Source: JAXLQL01 sp046331625
GTDB taxonomy: Bacteria; Acidobacteriota; Terriglobia; Bryobacterales; Bryobacteraceae
Assembly: GCA_046331625.1 (NCBI GenBank)
Contig: JAXLQL010000006.1
Span: 186,001 to 250,000 of the forward strand
DNA length: 64,000 nucleotides
Direction of reading: 5' to 3'
Shown here: piece by piece, positions 25,683 to 34,807 of the stretch
How positions within the stretch are numbered: position 1 is the stretch's first letter
Layout of the letters: each line of letters opens with the position of its first letter
Notes under the pieces: model-generated
The model's database searches: none
What the model was told of the DNA's origin: nothing
The model's input: the letters and a program-made list of their open reading frames with translations, nothing else
Translations under genes and position numbers: made by a program

Positions 25683-27373
25683 CGCGGCGCAACTTTCTTG
25701 CCGCGCCCGCCGTTCTGGCGGCGCAGGCGCGGCGGCCCAACGTCGTCCTCATCATGACGGACGACCAGGGCTACGGCGACCTTTCGTGCCACGGCAATCC
25801 TCACGTCAAGACGCCTAACGTCGACCGTTTGGCGGCCCAAGGAACCGAGTTCACGCGCTTCACTGTGTCGCCCGTTTGTGCACCTACGCGCGCGAGCCTG
25901 ATGACCGGCCGGTACGCGATGCGCTGCGGAGTCCACGGGGTCACCGCGGGCCGCGAGACCATGCATCGCGACGAGATCACGCTGGGCAAGGCGATGCAAG
26001 GCGCCGGGTATCGCACGGCGTTGGTGGGCAAGTGGCATCTCGGCGAGAATTATCCGTACGTGCCGCATGCGATGGGCTTCGACGAGTTCACCGGCTTTCG
26101 GCTCGGCCATTGGAGCCGTTACTTCGACAGCCCCACCGAGCGAAATGGCAAGCCGGCAAATCTGAAGGGTTATGTTTCCGATGCGCTCACCGATGAGGCT
26201 CTGCGATTCATCGAAGCGAATCGCTTGCGACCCTATTTTCTCTATCTCGCCTACAACGCGCCGCATTCGCCATATCAGGTTCCGGACAAGTACTTTGACC
26301 GGTTTCGTGGCCTGAAGGATGACGAACTCGCCGCGATCTACGGCATGGTTGAGAACCTCGACGACAACATCGGCCGAGTGCTCGGCGCGCTGGATGACAA
26401 CACCATTGTCATCTATCTTCAGGACAACGGTCCGCAAACGGATCGCTTCAACGGAGGGCTGCGCGGCCGCAAGGGCCAGGTCTACGAGGGCGGAACGCGA
26501 TCCCCCTTCTTCATCAAGTGGCCGGGCCGGATCTCCGCGGGCAAGAAGGTCGCGGCTATCGCTGGGCACATTGACGTCTACCCCACGGTGCTCGATCTGT
26601 GCGGGGTCACGCCTCCGGCGGGCAAGCCCATCGACGGAGTGAGCTTGCGGCCGATGCTCGAAGGCAAGTCCGCGCCAGGCCGCATGATCTTTTCGCACGC
26701 CGATCATCAACCGGATCCGCTGAAGCCGTATCCCGGTGCGGTCCGCACGCAGCGCTTCAAAATGGTGAACGGCGCCGAACTCTATGACCTGGAAGCCGAC
26801 CCCGGTGAGCGCAACAATCTCGCGGCGGCGAATCCGGACGAACTGAAGCGCCTCAACACCGCGTACGACGCTTGGTTCCGAGACGTCACGCACGGATTTC
26901 GCACCGGGCATCCGCCCATCCCCGCCGGTTACGCCGAGGAAAATCCCGCTGTGCTCTCGGCACCGCAGGCCAAGCTCGAAGGCGGCACGCGCTTCTTCGC
27001 CAAGAGCGGCTTTGCGCATGACTTCATCACGGGCTGGGAACAGACTGGCGCCAAGGCTTCCTGGGAGATCGAAGTGGTCAGCGGCGGGCGCTACGAACTC
27101 GTGATCGAATATCTCGCTGCGCCGGCGCACGAAGGGCAAAACCTCCAGGTCCGCGTAGGCAACGAATCGCTCGAGGCGCGTATCGACAAAGCCACTCCGG
27201 CCGAGCCCAATATTCTGCCGGAGCGCTCCGAGCACCGAACCGCGGCTCCCGACATGAACTGGGCCACTCTCCGCTTCGGGCGCATGCCGCTCGAACCTGG
27301 AATCAAGCAACTGACTATCGAGGGCAAAATGCTACACCTGAAAAGCGTTCGCCTGCGGAGGATCCCGCGATGA
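25679..27373 (+). CDS. Type I sulfatase (arylsulfatase/GalNAc-6-sulfatase-like)
   Basis: A 564-aa sulfatase. Metal ligands D28-D29 lie in MTDDQGYGD. The formylglycine motif is C67-A-P69-T-R71 followed by SLMTGRY, so maturation by a formylglycine-generating enzyme is expected. VGKWHLGE and DNGPQTDRF are further active-site segments. The extreme N-terminus (MTRRNFLAAPAVLAAQA) is a short Tat-like signal. After the catalytic domain (about 20-430) an extra beta-rich domain of about 110 residues (SWEIEVVSGGRYELVIEY) may bind carbohydrate. It desulfates an unknown ester. Starts with GTG overlapping the previous stop; coupled to a methyltransferase gene downstream. Confidence 0.9.
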   Translation: MTRRNFLAAPAVLAAQARRPNVVLIMTDDQGYGDLSCHGNPHVKTPNVDRLAAQGTEFTRFTVSPVCAPTRASLMTGRYAMRCGVHGVTAGRETMHRDEITLGKAMQGAGYRTALVGKWHLGENYPYVPHAMGFDEFTGFRLGHWSRYFDSPTERNGKPANLKGYVSDALTDEALRFIEANRLRPYFLYLAYNAPHSPYQVPDKYFDRFRGLKDDELAAIYGMVENLDDNIGRVLGALDDNTIVIYLQDNGPQTDRFNGGLRGRKGQVYEGGTRSPFFIKWPGRISAGKKVAAIAGHIDVYPTVLDLCGVTPPAGKPIDGVSLRPMLEGKSAPGRMIFSHADHQPDPLKPYPGAVRTQRFKMVNGAELYDLEADPGERNNLAAANPDELKRLNTAYDAWFRDVTHGFRTGHPPIPAGYAEENPAVLSAPQAKLEGGTRFFAKSGFAHDFITGWEQTGAKASWEIEVVSGGRYELVIEYLAAPAHEGQNLQVRVGNESLEARIDKATPAEPNILPERSEHRTAAPDMNWATLRFGRMPLEPGIKQLTIEGKMLHLKSVRLRRIPR

Positions 27374-28065
27374 ACGCTGAACTCTACCAATCCGATCATT
27401 CCTTCGTGTGGAAGTACGGCGAGGGACTCCTTCCGCTGCTCGCCCCGCGAGAGGGCGAATGGATTCTCGACGTAGGGTGCGGCACGGGTGAACTGACGGC
27501 CAAGATTGCCGCTGCGGGAGCGCACGTTGTCGGGGTCGACCTTTCGGCCGACATGATCGCGAAAGCGCGTGCACAGCATCCCGGGATCGAATGGGTGAAT
27601 AGCGGAGTGGTCGAGTACCAGCCCGAGCGCGAGTTTGACGCTGTGTTTTCGAATGCTGCCCTGCACTGGGTCCACGATGCCGATGGCGCCGTGACCACCA
27701 TCGCGCGCGCCCTTCGCCCCGGCGGCCGGTTCGTGGCGGAGTTCGGCGGAGCCGGAAATTGCCAGGCCGTGACCGGAGCAACCGGAGTCCACCCATGGTA
27801 TTTCCCGTCGATCGGCGAGTACGCGCCGATCCTCGAACGGCACGGATTCGAAGTAAGCCGCGCGGAACTGTACGACCGATGGACCGAGCTCGAGGATCCG
27901 GTGGACGGATTGAAGAACTGGATCCGCATGTTCGGCAAGGGCATGCCGCAGGACGACGAGTCGCTCGAAAAGCTCCAAGAACAATTGCGGCCCGTTTTGT
28001 TTCGCGACGGCAAGTGGTGGATGGACTATCGCCGGATTCGCGTGGTGGCGCTGAAGCGGACATGA
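27370..28065 (+). CDS. Class I SAM-dependent methyltransferase
   Basis: A 231-aa methyltransferase. Motif I is ILDVGCGTGELTAKIA (about 36-51), motif II GVDLSADMI, and the FSNAALHWVHD segment resembles trans-aconitate methyltransferase (Tam) and related small-molecule enzymes. The substrate is not evident. The ATG overlaps the sulfatase stop and its own stop overlaps the sirtuin ATG, both as ATGA, so all four genes from 24567 look translationally coupled. Confidence 0.85.
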   Translation: MNAELYQSDHSFVWKYGEGLLPLLAPREGEWILDVGCGTGELTAKIAAAGAHVVGVDLSADMIAKARAQHPGIEWVNSGVVEYQPEREFDAVFSNAALHWVHDADGAVTTIARALRPGGRFVAEFGGAGNCQAVTGATGVHPWYFPSIGEYAPILERHGFEVSRAELYDRWTELEDPVDGLKNWIRMFGKGMPQDDESLEKLQEQLRPVLFRDGKWWMDYRRIRVVALKRT

Positions 28066-28784
28066 TCGAGACCGCGTGGCGCTGGATCCAAGAGGCAGAC
28101 TCGATCGCCGTGCTCACCGGAGCGGGTATCAGCGCGGAAAGCGGCATCCCCACCTTCCGCGGCGCAGGCGGGCTCTGGCGCAATTTCCGCCCGGAGGAAT
28201 TGGCCACGCCGGAAGCCTTCGCGCGCGACCCGGTACTTGTGTGGGAGTGGTATGACTGGCGGCGCGGCATCGTGGCCAAGGCCAATCCGAATACGGGTCA
28301 CGTGGCACTGGCCGAGCTCGAAGCCGAGAAGCGCGACTTCACACTGATCACGCAGAACGTCGACGGGCTCCATGATCGCGCCGGGAATCACCGGATCCTG
28401 AAACTGCACGGCGACATCTGGCGCCTGCGCTGCACCTCGTGCGGAGCCGAGTGGCCGGACCGCCGGGTGCCCCTCCCGAAGATTCCGCCCAAGTGCCAAT
28501 GCGGAGGCGTGGCGCGCCCTGCGATCGTGTGGTTCGGCGAACAACTGCCGCCCGGCGTATTCGCCGAAGCCGAACACGCGGTCGAGCACGCACAGGTGTT
28601 CCTTGTAGTGGGCACTTCCGCAGTTGTCTATCCAGCCGCGGGCCTGATTCCGCTTGCGAAGCGGGCCGGAGCGAAGGTGATCGAAGTGAACCCTGACGAG
28701 ACTCCGATGTCGAGCGTTGCCGATTGTTGCCTGCGCGGAACCGCAGGCGAGATCCTTAGGCGTCCCCCCCACGAACGGTACTAG
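28062..28784 (+). CDS. cobB: NAD-dependent protein deacylase of the SIR2 family
   Basis: A 240-aa sirtuin. Motifs are GAGISAESGIPTFRG (about 20-34), TQNVDGLHDRAG, the catalytic His in LKLHGD, a zinc site (CTSC and CQC pairs about 125-150), PAIVWFGEQLP, and GTSAVVYPAAG. The Arg/Tyr lysine-desuccinylase signature is not obvious. It is class III-like by length and removes acyl groups from lysines using NAD+. The ATG overlaps the methyltransferase stop. Its presence in this operon may mean local control of enzyme acylation, which is an inference. Confidence 0.9.
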   Translation: MIETAWRWIQEADSIAVLTGAGISAESGIPTFRGAGGLWRNFRPEELATPEAFARDPVLVWEWYDWRRGIVAKANPNTGHVALAELEAEKRDFTLITQNVDGLHDRAGNHRILKLHGDIWRLRCTSCGAEWPDRRVPLPKIPPKCQCGGVARPAIVWFGEQLPPGVFAEAEHAVEHAQVFLVVGTSAVVYPAAGLIPLAKRAGAKVIEVNPDETPMSSVADCCLRGTAGEILRRPPHERY

Positions 28785-28804
28785 CCCAAACCGCCCGGAA
28801 TTAG

Positions 28805-28810
28805 GATAAT
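28805..28810 (+). promoter_or_regulatory. -10-like GATAAT for vgrG
   Basis: GATAAT (overlapping TAGGAT) is followed by 8 nt and the GTG at 28819, again leaving no room for a ribosome binding site. Confidence 0.45.
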
Positions 28811-28818
28811 GGAGTCCT

Positions 28819-30882
28819 GTGCCCGGCGACTATACGTCTGTCAATCGGCTGCTGAGACTCAGCACGCCCCTCGGAGCCGACAAGCTCATACTCACGGGGT
28901 TCACCGGAACCGAGGAGCTGTCGCGACTGTTCCGATTCCAACTGGACGTCGTCTCGCTCGACCGCAACATTGCCTTCGATAGCATCGTTGGCAAGAACCT
29001 TACCTTCGGGCTCGAGCTCCATGACGGTTCCGTGCGCCACTTCAACGGATTCGTCAGCCGGTTCTCGCAAGGCAATGACCTGCGGCGATTTTCCTCCTAC
29101 CAGTTGGAAGTGGTCCCGTGGTTCTGGTTCCTCACCCGCATGTCCGATTGCCGGATCTTCCAGGACAAGACCGTCCTCGAAATCGTGAAGGAAGTCTTCA
29201 ATGACGCCGGCTTCCCCGATTTCGAAGACAAGACCCAGGGCAGCTACAAAACGCGGATCTACACCACGCAGTACCGCGAGACTTCGTTCAACTTCGTCTC
29301 GCGCTTGCTCGAAGAAGAAGGCATCTTCTACTACTTCCGCCACGAGAATGGCAAGCACATGATGGTGCTCGCCGACAATCCGGCCGCGCACAAGGAGTGT
29401 CCGGGCGGATCGAAGTTCGACTTCGCGCCCCAAGGGGCCACCGAAACGTTCCAAGACGGAATCCGCGTGTGGAGCTTCGAGCATGCCTTCCGCACCGGCG
29501 CCTACGAACTGGGTGACTACAATTTCGAAAAGCCGAACCTGACGCTGCAGTCTGGAACCGTCGGCCTGGTGAACGAAGGCGGCAACCAGAAGTTCCAGAT
29601 CTTCGATTACCCGGGCGGATTCCAAGCGCTGGCCGATGGCGAGAAGATCGCCAAGATCCGCATGGACGAAGAGGAAGCGCCGCACGCCGTGGCCAACGGC
29701 GAGAGCGATGCGCGCACGCTCTGCGCCGGCTTCACCTTCGACATGAAGGAGCATCCGCGCCGCTCTTCGAACGGAAGCTACATCCTCACCGCAGTGCGCC
29801 ACTATGCCCGCCAGCCTGGCGAGTGGGCTCCGTTCGAAGATCAGGAAGCCGAGTACGGCAACAGCTTCAGTTGCATCCCCAAGGCGATTCGGTTTCGTCC
29901 GCCGCGGCTTTCACCCAAGCCTTTCGTACAGGGGAGCCAAACCGCCATTGTCACCGGACCGAGCGGCGAGGAAATCTACGTCGACAAGTACGGCCGCGTC
30001 AAGGTGCAGTTCCACTGGGACCGCCGCGGCAAGTACGACGAAAAGAGCTCGTGCTGGATTCGCGCGGCGCAGATCTGGGCAGGCAAGGGGTGGGGCGCGG
30101 TGTTTCATCCGCGCATCGGCCAGGAAGTGATCGTCGATTTTCTCGAGGGCGATCCGGATCAGCCGATCATCACCGGGCGCGTCTACAACGGCGGCGAGAT
30201 GCCGCCTTACTCGCTACCGGGCGAACAGACCAAGACCGCCATCAAGTCATACAGCTCCAAGGGCGGCGGCGGCTTCAATGAATTCCGCTTCGAAGACAAA
30301 AAGGGCAGCGAGCAGGTCTTCATCCACGCCGAGAAGGACATGCACGAGCGTGTGAAAGAGGCGAGCTTCGAGACCATTGGCAAAGACCGCAACCTCATCG
30401 TCGGCGGGGACCAGTTGGAGAAAGTGTCCGGCGACAAACACCTGACCGTCAAAGGCAATCAGAACGAGAAGGTGGATGGAACCGTATCGCTCAAGGCCGG
30501 AATGAATCTGCAGCAGAAGGTCGGCATGAACTGGGGCGTGCAGGCCGGAACCGACATTCACTTGAAGTCCGGCGTGAACATGATGATCGAGTCGGGTACG
30601 ATGCTGACGCTCAAGGTTGGCGGCAGTTTCATCGCGTTGACTCCGGCGGCGATCTTCATCCAGGGAACGATGGTGATGATCAACAGCGGCGGCGCGGCTG
30701 GCTCCGGCGCCGGTTGTTCTCCCACTGCCCCGAAGGATCCCAAGGAAGCAGACAAGGCGGAACCAGGACAAGCTCCTGAACCGCCTCAACCCAAGCGGCC
30801 GCCCAAGCCGCCCGCATTCGGTCCGCAGGCGCAAGCGCTGGCCGATGCGGCGAAGGCGGGCGCTCCATTTTGTGCCTTATGA
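28819..30882 (+). CDS. vgrG: VgrG spike protein (type VI secretion or related injection system)
   Basis: A 687-aa VgrG. The gp27-like part (about 10-370) includes FRFQLDVVSLDRNIAFDSIVG and YRETSFNFVSRLLEEEGIFYYF. The gp5-like OB-fold (about 385-480) contains VTGPSGEEIYVDKYGRVKVQ and FHWDRRGK, followed by the beta-helix needle with repeated short Gly/Val segments (about 490-620). The last 65 residues are Pro/Lys-rich. It would form the puncturing tip that carries effectors on a contractile system. No sheath or baseplate genes lie in this window, so the cassette is an orphan island. GTG start, with -10 box 8 nt upstream. Confidence 0.92.
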   Translation: MPGDYTSVNRLLRLSTPLGADKLILTGFTGTEELSRLFRFQLDVVSLDRNIAFDSIVGKNLTFGLELHDGSVRHFNGFVSRFSQGNDLRRFSSYQLEVVPWFWFLTRMSDCRIFQDKTVLEIVKEVFNDAGFPDFEDKTQGSYKTRIYTTQYRETSFNFVSRLLEEEGIFYYFRHENGKHMMVLADNPAAHKECPGGSKFDFAPQGATETFQDGIRVWSFEHAFRTGAYELGDYNFEKPNLTLQSGTVGLVNEGGNQKFQIFDYPGGFQALADGEKIAKIRMDEEEAPHAVANGESDARTLCAGFTFDMKEHPRRSSNGSYILTAVRHYARQPGEWAPFEDQEAEYGNSFSCIPKAIRFRPPRLSPKPFVQGSQTAIVTGPSGEEIYVDKYGRVKVQFHWDRRGKYDEKSSCWIRAAQIWAGKGWGAVFHPRIGQEVIVDFLEGDPDQPIITGRVYNGGEMPPYSLPGEQTKTAIKSYSSKGGGGFNEFRFEDKKGSEQVFIHAEKDMHERVKEASFETIGKDRNLIVGGDQLEKVSGDKHLTVKGNQNEKVDGTVSLKAGMNLQQKVGMNWGVQAGTDIHLKSGVNMMIESGTMLTLKVGGSFIALTPAAIFIQGTMVMINSGGAAGSGAGCSPTAPKDPKEADKAEPGQAPEPPQPKRPPKPPAFGPQAQALADAAKAGAPFCAL

Positions 30883-31454
30883 CAGCATTGACATCGCGGC
30901 CCGGCGGGCCGCCAACATCGCAAACCGCGGGAGCGCCTCAAACTCTGGCGAGCATCGTGTTTCCCGGCGAGGGATCGACCTACGCGTTGCTCGATGCCGC
31001 TGCCAATCCCGATTTGCTCGATTGGCTCTATCGCTGTCTGCCCGAGTTCGAGTGCTTGTATGAAGGGGAAGTGGAGCCTGACGTGGCGGAAGTGGCCCCC
31101 TATCTGGTTGCGGTGCCGGCCGAGGGCGAGTTCACGTCATGGCTGCGCGAACGGGGCTGGGGGAAGAACTGGGGCATCTACGTGCTCTCTACCGGCAGCT
31201 TCCGCGACATGCGCCAGCACTTGCGCCGCTTCGTGAAGGTCCACACCGAAGAAGGCACGCCGATGCTATTCCGGTTCTACGATCCACGAGTGCTGCGGAC
31301 CTACCTGCCGACGTGCAACCCTGGCGAGGTTGCCGAGTTCTTCGGTCCCGCGCAGGCGTTCGTGGCCGAGGCGGAAGATCCGGGGTCCGCGATGCGGTTC
31401 GAGAATTCAGGCGGGAAGTTGAAGACGGTTACGATCAAGCTGAAGGAGGGTTGA
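30879..31454 (+). CDS. DUF4123 effector-loading chaperone (Tap/TEC-like)
   Basis: A 191-aa protein with the DUF4123 pattern: YALLDAAANPDLLDWLY near the start, then APYLVAVPAEGEFTSWL, a WGIYVLS strand, and FRFYDPRVLRTYLPTCNPGE. DUF4123 proteins bind a specific effector and load it on its cognate VgrG. The ATG overlaps the vgrG stop (ATGA), supporting a dedicated role with this VgrG. The most likely client is the M23 peptidase encoded two genes downstream. Confidence 0.85.
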   Translation: MTALTSRPGGPPTSQTAGAPQTLASIVFPGEGSTYALLDAAANPDLLDWLYRCLPEFECLYEGEVEPDVAEVAPYLVAVPAEGEFTSWLRERGWGKNWGIYVLSTGSFRDMRQHLRRFVKVHTEEGTPMLFRFYDPRVLRTYLPTCNPGEVAEFFGPAQAFVAEAEDPGSAMRFENSGGKLKTVTIKLKEG

Positions 31455-31458
31455 GACT

Positions 31459-31749
31459 ATGCCATTTGCCGCGCGCGTAACGGACCCCCACGTTTGCCCG
31501 ATGGTGACGGGCATCGTGCCGCACGTGGGAGGTCCCATTCTGCCGCCGTGCTGTCCCAAGGTTCTGATCGGAAATCTGCCGGCCGCGCGAGTCACGGACT
31601 TGTGCACGTGCGTGGGTCCCCCGGACATGATCGCGAAAGGGTCCACGTCGGTGCTGATCGGGTTCCTGCCAGCCGCGCGCATGGGTGACATGACGGTGCA
31701 TGGTGGCACGATCGTGATGGGGTTCCCGACGGTGATCATCGGCGGGTAG
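31459..31749 (+). CDS. PAAR-domain spike-tip protein
   Basis: A 96-aa protein made only of a PAAR domain: AARVTDPHVCPMVTG, PAARVTDLCTC, STSVLIGFLPAARMGD and a Gly/Ile-rich end (GFPTVIIGG). The conserved His/Cys residues are consistent with the zinc-tipped cone that sharpens VgrG. It lacks a fused toxin, so the effector must ride non-covalently. It follows the DUF4123 gene by 4 nt and precedes the peptidase gene by 4 nt. Confidence 0.9.
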   Translation: MPFAARVTDPHVCPMVTGIVPHVGGPILPPCCPKVLIGNLPAARVTDLCTCVGPPDMIAKGSTSVLIGFLPAARMGDMTVHGGTIVMGFPTVIIGG

Positions 31750-31753
31750 CTCG

Positions 31754-32677
31754 ATGGGTGACAACGTAGGCGAACGCGGCATCTTCGGAGGCGGATCTTC
31801 GGCAGGTCCCGTCGGAACGGGTCCGGCTGGCCAGCCGATGGATGGCTGGACTGGTCCGCCCCGTGGTGAGCCGCTCGATTCCGGCCCCAACGCCAAATTG
31901 AAAGAAACCAAAGACGTCATGAAGGGCGTCACGTTCTACACCAAGGAAACCGAGACGGGTTGGGAACTCGAGGTGGACAACGGCAATGTCGACTATGTTG
32001 TAGCCACTGTCAAACTCACCACGGCGCTCGACAACGTCAAGACCACCCAAAAGTTTCCCGTCAAAACGACCCTCGCTCCCAGCTCGGGACGGACTCGTAT
32101 CGCCGTGTTCACCATCATTGACCTGTCGAAGGCTTCGGCCCAGCCGGGGCTCGATTTCGATGTCCAGTTCGGCGATCCCACGGCCACGCAAGACAGCACG
32201 CTCTACGGCTTCCCGTTCGCCAAAGGGGCGGCGTTCAAATGCGTGCAGAGCTTCGGAGGCGCTCAAACGCACACGGGGGCAAACGCGGTTGACTTCGAGA
32301 TGCCAGTGGGGACGGCGGTGCACGCGGCACGCGAGGGAACGGTTGTCGAGACAAAACAGGATTCCAACCAAGGCGGCCCGGGCAAGGCGTTCGAGCCGAT
32401 GGCCAACTTCGTCCGCATCCTGCACTCTGACCGTACCTATGGCCGCTATCTGCACCTGCAGCAAAACGGCAGCAAAGTGTCGGTGGGCGACAAAGTGACG
32501 AAAGGACAGCAGATCGCGTCGTCGGGCAACACCGGCCAATCCTCCGCGCCGCATCTCCATTTCGACGTCTCCATCTCCGACGGCAAAGGCGGCATGAAGA
32601 CGGCGGATTGGGGCTTTGAGAAAGACGGCGTGAAGTACGTGCCCAAGGCCGGCGACATGTGCACCAATCCGAAGTAG
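31754..32677 (+). CDS. M23 (LytM-like) metallopeptidase, putative secreted effector
   Basis: A 307-aa protein. The N-terminal 50 residues are Gly/Pro-rich and disordered. Residues 55-145 form a beta-sandwich-like region of unknown family. The M23 domain covers about 165-285. Zinc ligands are H173 and D180 (HTGANAVD) and H269; H234 and H267 (PHLHF) complete the active site. M23 enzymes cut peptidoglycan cross-bridges. There is no signal peptide, so delivery by the neighbouring VgrG-PAAR is the logical route. No immunity gene is adjacent: the next gene has its own promoter and encodes a LarA-like protein. Confidence 0.85.
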   Translation: MGDNVGERGIFGGGSSAGPVGTGPAGQPMDGWTGPPRGEPLDSGPNAKLKETKDVMKGVTFYTKETETGWELEVDNGNVDYVVATVKLTTALDNVKTTQKFPVKTTLAPSSGRTRIAVFTIIDLSKASAQPGLDFDVQFGDPTATQDSTLYGFPFAKGAAFKCVQSFGGAQTHTGANAVDFEMPVGTAVHAAREGTVVETKQDSNQGGPGKAFEPMANFVRILHSDRTYGRYLHLQQNGSKVSVGDKVTKGQQIASSGNTGQSSAPHLHFDVSISDGKGGMKTADWGFEKDGVKYVPKAGDMCTNPK

Positions 32678-32694
32678 CGCAGTGGTGTGCAGGG

Positions 32695-32700
32695 TATAAT
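32695..32700 (+). promoter_or_regulatory. -10 box TATAAT
   Basis: A consensus TATAAT lies 7 nt before the ATG at 32708. No -35 match is seen at the expected distance. Confidence 0.55.
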
Positions 32701-32707
32701 CGATCCG

Positions 32708-33991
32708 ATGGACTTCCCCCGCCAGTACCTCATTCGCCAGAATTTTCCTGACCGCCGCGTTGCCGACATCCCAGGAACCGTGCACCAAGAGCTCTCGGGG
32801 CTAGGTGCGAATCTTGCGCCCGGATCGCGTGTCGCCATCGGTGTCGGGTCACGGGGTATCGCCAACATCGCCACGATTTCCCGCGCGGTGGTGGACTTCT
32901 GGAAGTCGCGCGGCATGCAGCCGTTCATCTTCCCGGCCATGGGGTCGCATGGCGCCGCGACGGCGGAGGGTCAGGCCGACGTGCTGGCGCACTACGGCAT
33001 CCACGAAGCCACGATGGGCTGTCCGGTGATCAGCAATCTCGAGGTGGTCTCGTTCGGCAAGACGGCCGAGGGCCTGGAAGCTTTCATGGACCGCAACGCG
33101 TTCAACGCCGATGGCGTGATGCTGATCGGCCGCGTGAAGTGGCATACGGATTTCGCGGGCAAGATCGAAAGCGGGCTGTTCAAGATGATGGCGATCGGGC
33201 TCGGGAAGTTCGCCGGCGCGCAGCGCTATCACACCTGGGCGTACAAGCTGGGGCTCGAGAACGTGATTCGGAGTGTGGGCCGGCAGGTGCTGAAGTCGGG
33301 CAAGATTCTCGGTGGGCTGGCGATTCTCGAAGACGCGAACCACAATACGGGTCAACTCACGGCTGTTCCGGTGGACGTGATGGAGCAGAAGGAAGAAGAA
33401 CTGCTCGCGCTCGTGAAGAGTTGGCAAGGGCACGTGCCGGTGCAAAATCTCGACATCCTGATTCTCGACGAAATCGGCAAGAACATCTCGGGCGCCGGCA
33501 TGGACACGAAAGTGGTCAACCGCTCCGTGCAAGGGGTTCCGAATCCGTGGCCCGGCGTGCCGGTCATCGAGCGCGTCTACGTCCGCGACATCAGCGACGT
33601 CTCCTATGGCAACGCCGTGGGGCTCGGCATGGCCGATTGCATCCATGACCGGTTGCTCGGAAAGGTGGATTGGGTGCCCACGCGCATCAATTCACTCACC
33701 GCGTCCACTCCGGCGGCGATCAAGACGCCGATGCATTTCCCCACCGATCGCCAGTGCCTCGAAGCGCTCATGCCGACCGTCGGCAAGTTCGATCTCAGCG
33801 AAGTAACCATTTGCCGCATCCGAAACACGATGCAAGTGAACCAGGCTTGGGTCAGCGAGAACATGCTTCCGCTGATCAAGCAGAATCCGATCTGCGAGAT
33901 CGTGGAAGGGCCGGTTCCGTTCGAGTTCGGCAGTGACGGCAACTTGCCAGAAGTGTTCCGCGGCGAGCGGCAACCGGTGGGCGCGCACTGA
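32708..33991 (+). CDS. LarA-like (DUF2088) family protein
   Basis: A 427-aa protein related to the N-terminal domain of nickel-dependent lactate racemase LarA (DUF2088). GSRGIANIATISRAVVDFW, PFIFPAMGSHGAATAEGQ and GRVKWHTDFAGKIESGLFKM correspond to conserved LarA-type segments with His residues. The real LarA uses a nickel pincer cofactor; whether this homologue is a racemase or epimerase of other hydroxy acids cannot be told. The ATG at 32708 is set by the adjacent TATAAT. It is followed after 19 nt by an HpaI-type aldolase, suggesting a sugar-acid pathway. Confidence 0.75.
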   Translation: MDFPRQYLIRQNFPDRRVADIPGTVHQELSGLGANLAPGSRVAIGVGSRGIANIATISRAVVDFWKSRGMQPFIFPAMGSHGAATAEGQADVLAHYGIHEATMGCPVISNLEVVSFGKTAEGLEAFMDRNAFNADGVMLIGRVKWHTDFAGKIESGLFKMMAIGLGKFAGAQRYHTWAYKLGLENVIRSVGRQVLKSGKILGGLAILEDANHNTGQLTAVPVDVMEQKEEELLALVKSWQGHVPVQNLDILILDEIGKNISGAGMDTKVVNRSVQGVPNPWPGVPVIERVYVRDISDVSYGNAVGLGMADCIHDRLLGKVDWVPTRINSLTASTPAAIKTPMHFPTDRQCLEALMPTVGKFDLSEVTICRIRNTMQVNQAWVSENMLPLIKQNPICEIVEGPVPFEFGSDGNLPEVFRGERQPVGAH

Positions 33992-34010
33992 AGGCGACTG
34001 ACTAGTTCCC

Positions 34011-34793
34011 ATGAAAGACAACCGACTGAAACGCATCGTCGCCCAAGGCGGCGTCCCCGTAGGCCACATGGTTTGGGAGTTCGGAACTCGCGGGATCGCA
34101 AAGATCCTCGAGTCCGCCGATCTCGACTTCGTGCTCATCGACATGGAGCACTCCGAGTTCGACACCGAGCGAGTGGCCGATTTGTGCGCGTGGTTCAAGG
34201 CCACCGACATCGCGCCGTTCGTTCGCGTACCCTCGTGCCTCTATCACTTCATGGCTCGCGTGATGGATGGCGGGGCGCTGGGCGTGATGATCCCGAATCT
34301 CGAGACTCCCGAGCAGGCACGGCTCGCGGTGGATTCCGTAAAGTACGCTCCGATGGGTAAGCGTGGCGTGGGCCTGGGGTCCGCTCACACGGACTACATC
34401 GGGCCCGATCCGGCCGCTTACTTCCAGCGGAGCAACGAGAACACGACGATCATTGCGCAAGTGGAGTCGCCGATTGGCGTGGCGAATCTCGACGCGATCG
34501 CGGCGACGCCGGGTATCGACATCCTTTGGGTGGGCCATTTCGATCTCTCGCAGGCGATGGGCATTCCAGCGCAGTTCCAGCACCCGGATTTTCTGGCGGC
34601 GATGGACAAGGTGATCGCGACGGCGCGCAAGCACGGAAAACTGGCGGGGATCCAACCCGGATCGATGGAGCAAGCCGATCAGTGGATCAAGATGGGGTTC
34701 AATGTGATCTCGTGGAAGGCGGACTCGGCGCTATTTGGCGGCGCGTTGCGGAGCGAGGTCGGAGCGCTGCGGCAGCGATTGGCGGCGAAGTAG
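34011..34793 (+). CDS. HpcH/HpaI-family aldolase
   Basis: A 260-aa class II pyruvate aldolase of the HpaI/GarL type. Metal-site features include DFVLIDMEHSEFD, the VRVPS strand, MIPNLETPEQA, and VESPIGVANLDAIAATPGID leading to the DLSQAMG motif. Enzymes of this family cleave 4-hydroxy-2-oxo acids such as 2-keto-3-deoxyglucarate to pyruvate (or tartronate semialdehyde plus pyruvate). Together with the LarA-like gene upstream and the UxaA-like gene at 59503 it fits sugar-acid use; this link is an inference. Confidence 0.88.
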   Translation: MKDNRLKRIVAQGGVPVGHMVWEFGTRGIAKILESADLDFVLIDMEHSEFDTERVADLCAWFKATDIAPFVRVPSCLYHFMARVMDGGALGVMIPNLETPEQARLAVDSVKYAPMGKRGVGLGSAHTDYIGPDPAAYFQRSNENTTIIAQVESPIGVANLDAIAATPGIDILWVGHFDLSQAMGIPAQFQHPDFLAAMDKVIATARKHGKLAGIQPGSMEQADQWIKMGFNVISWKADSALFGGALRSEVGALRQRLAAK

Positions 34794-34807
34794 CGGCATT
34801 ACTTCGT

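Noticed and set aside
25637..27310. A 557-codon minus-strand frame opposite the sulfatase gene
   Set aside because: The sulfatase frame carries all catalytic motifs; the opposite frame shows only antisense-type composition.
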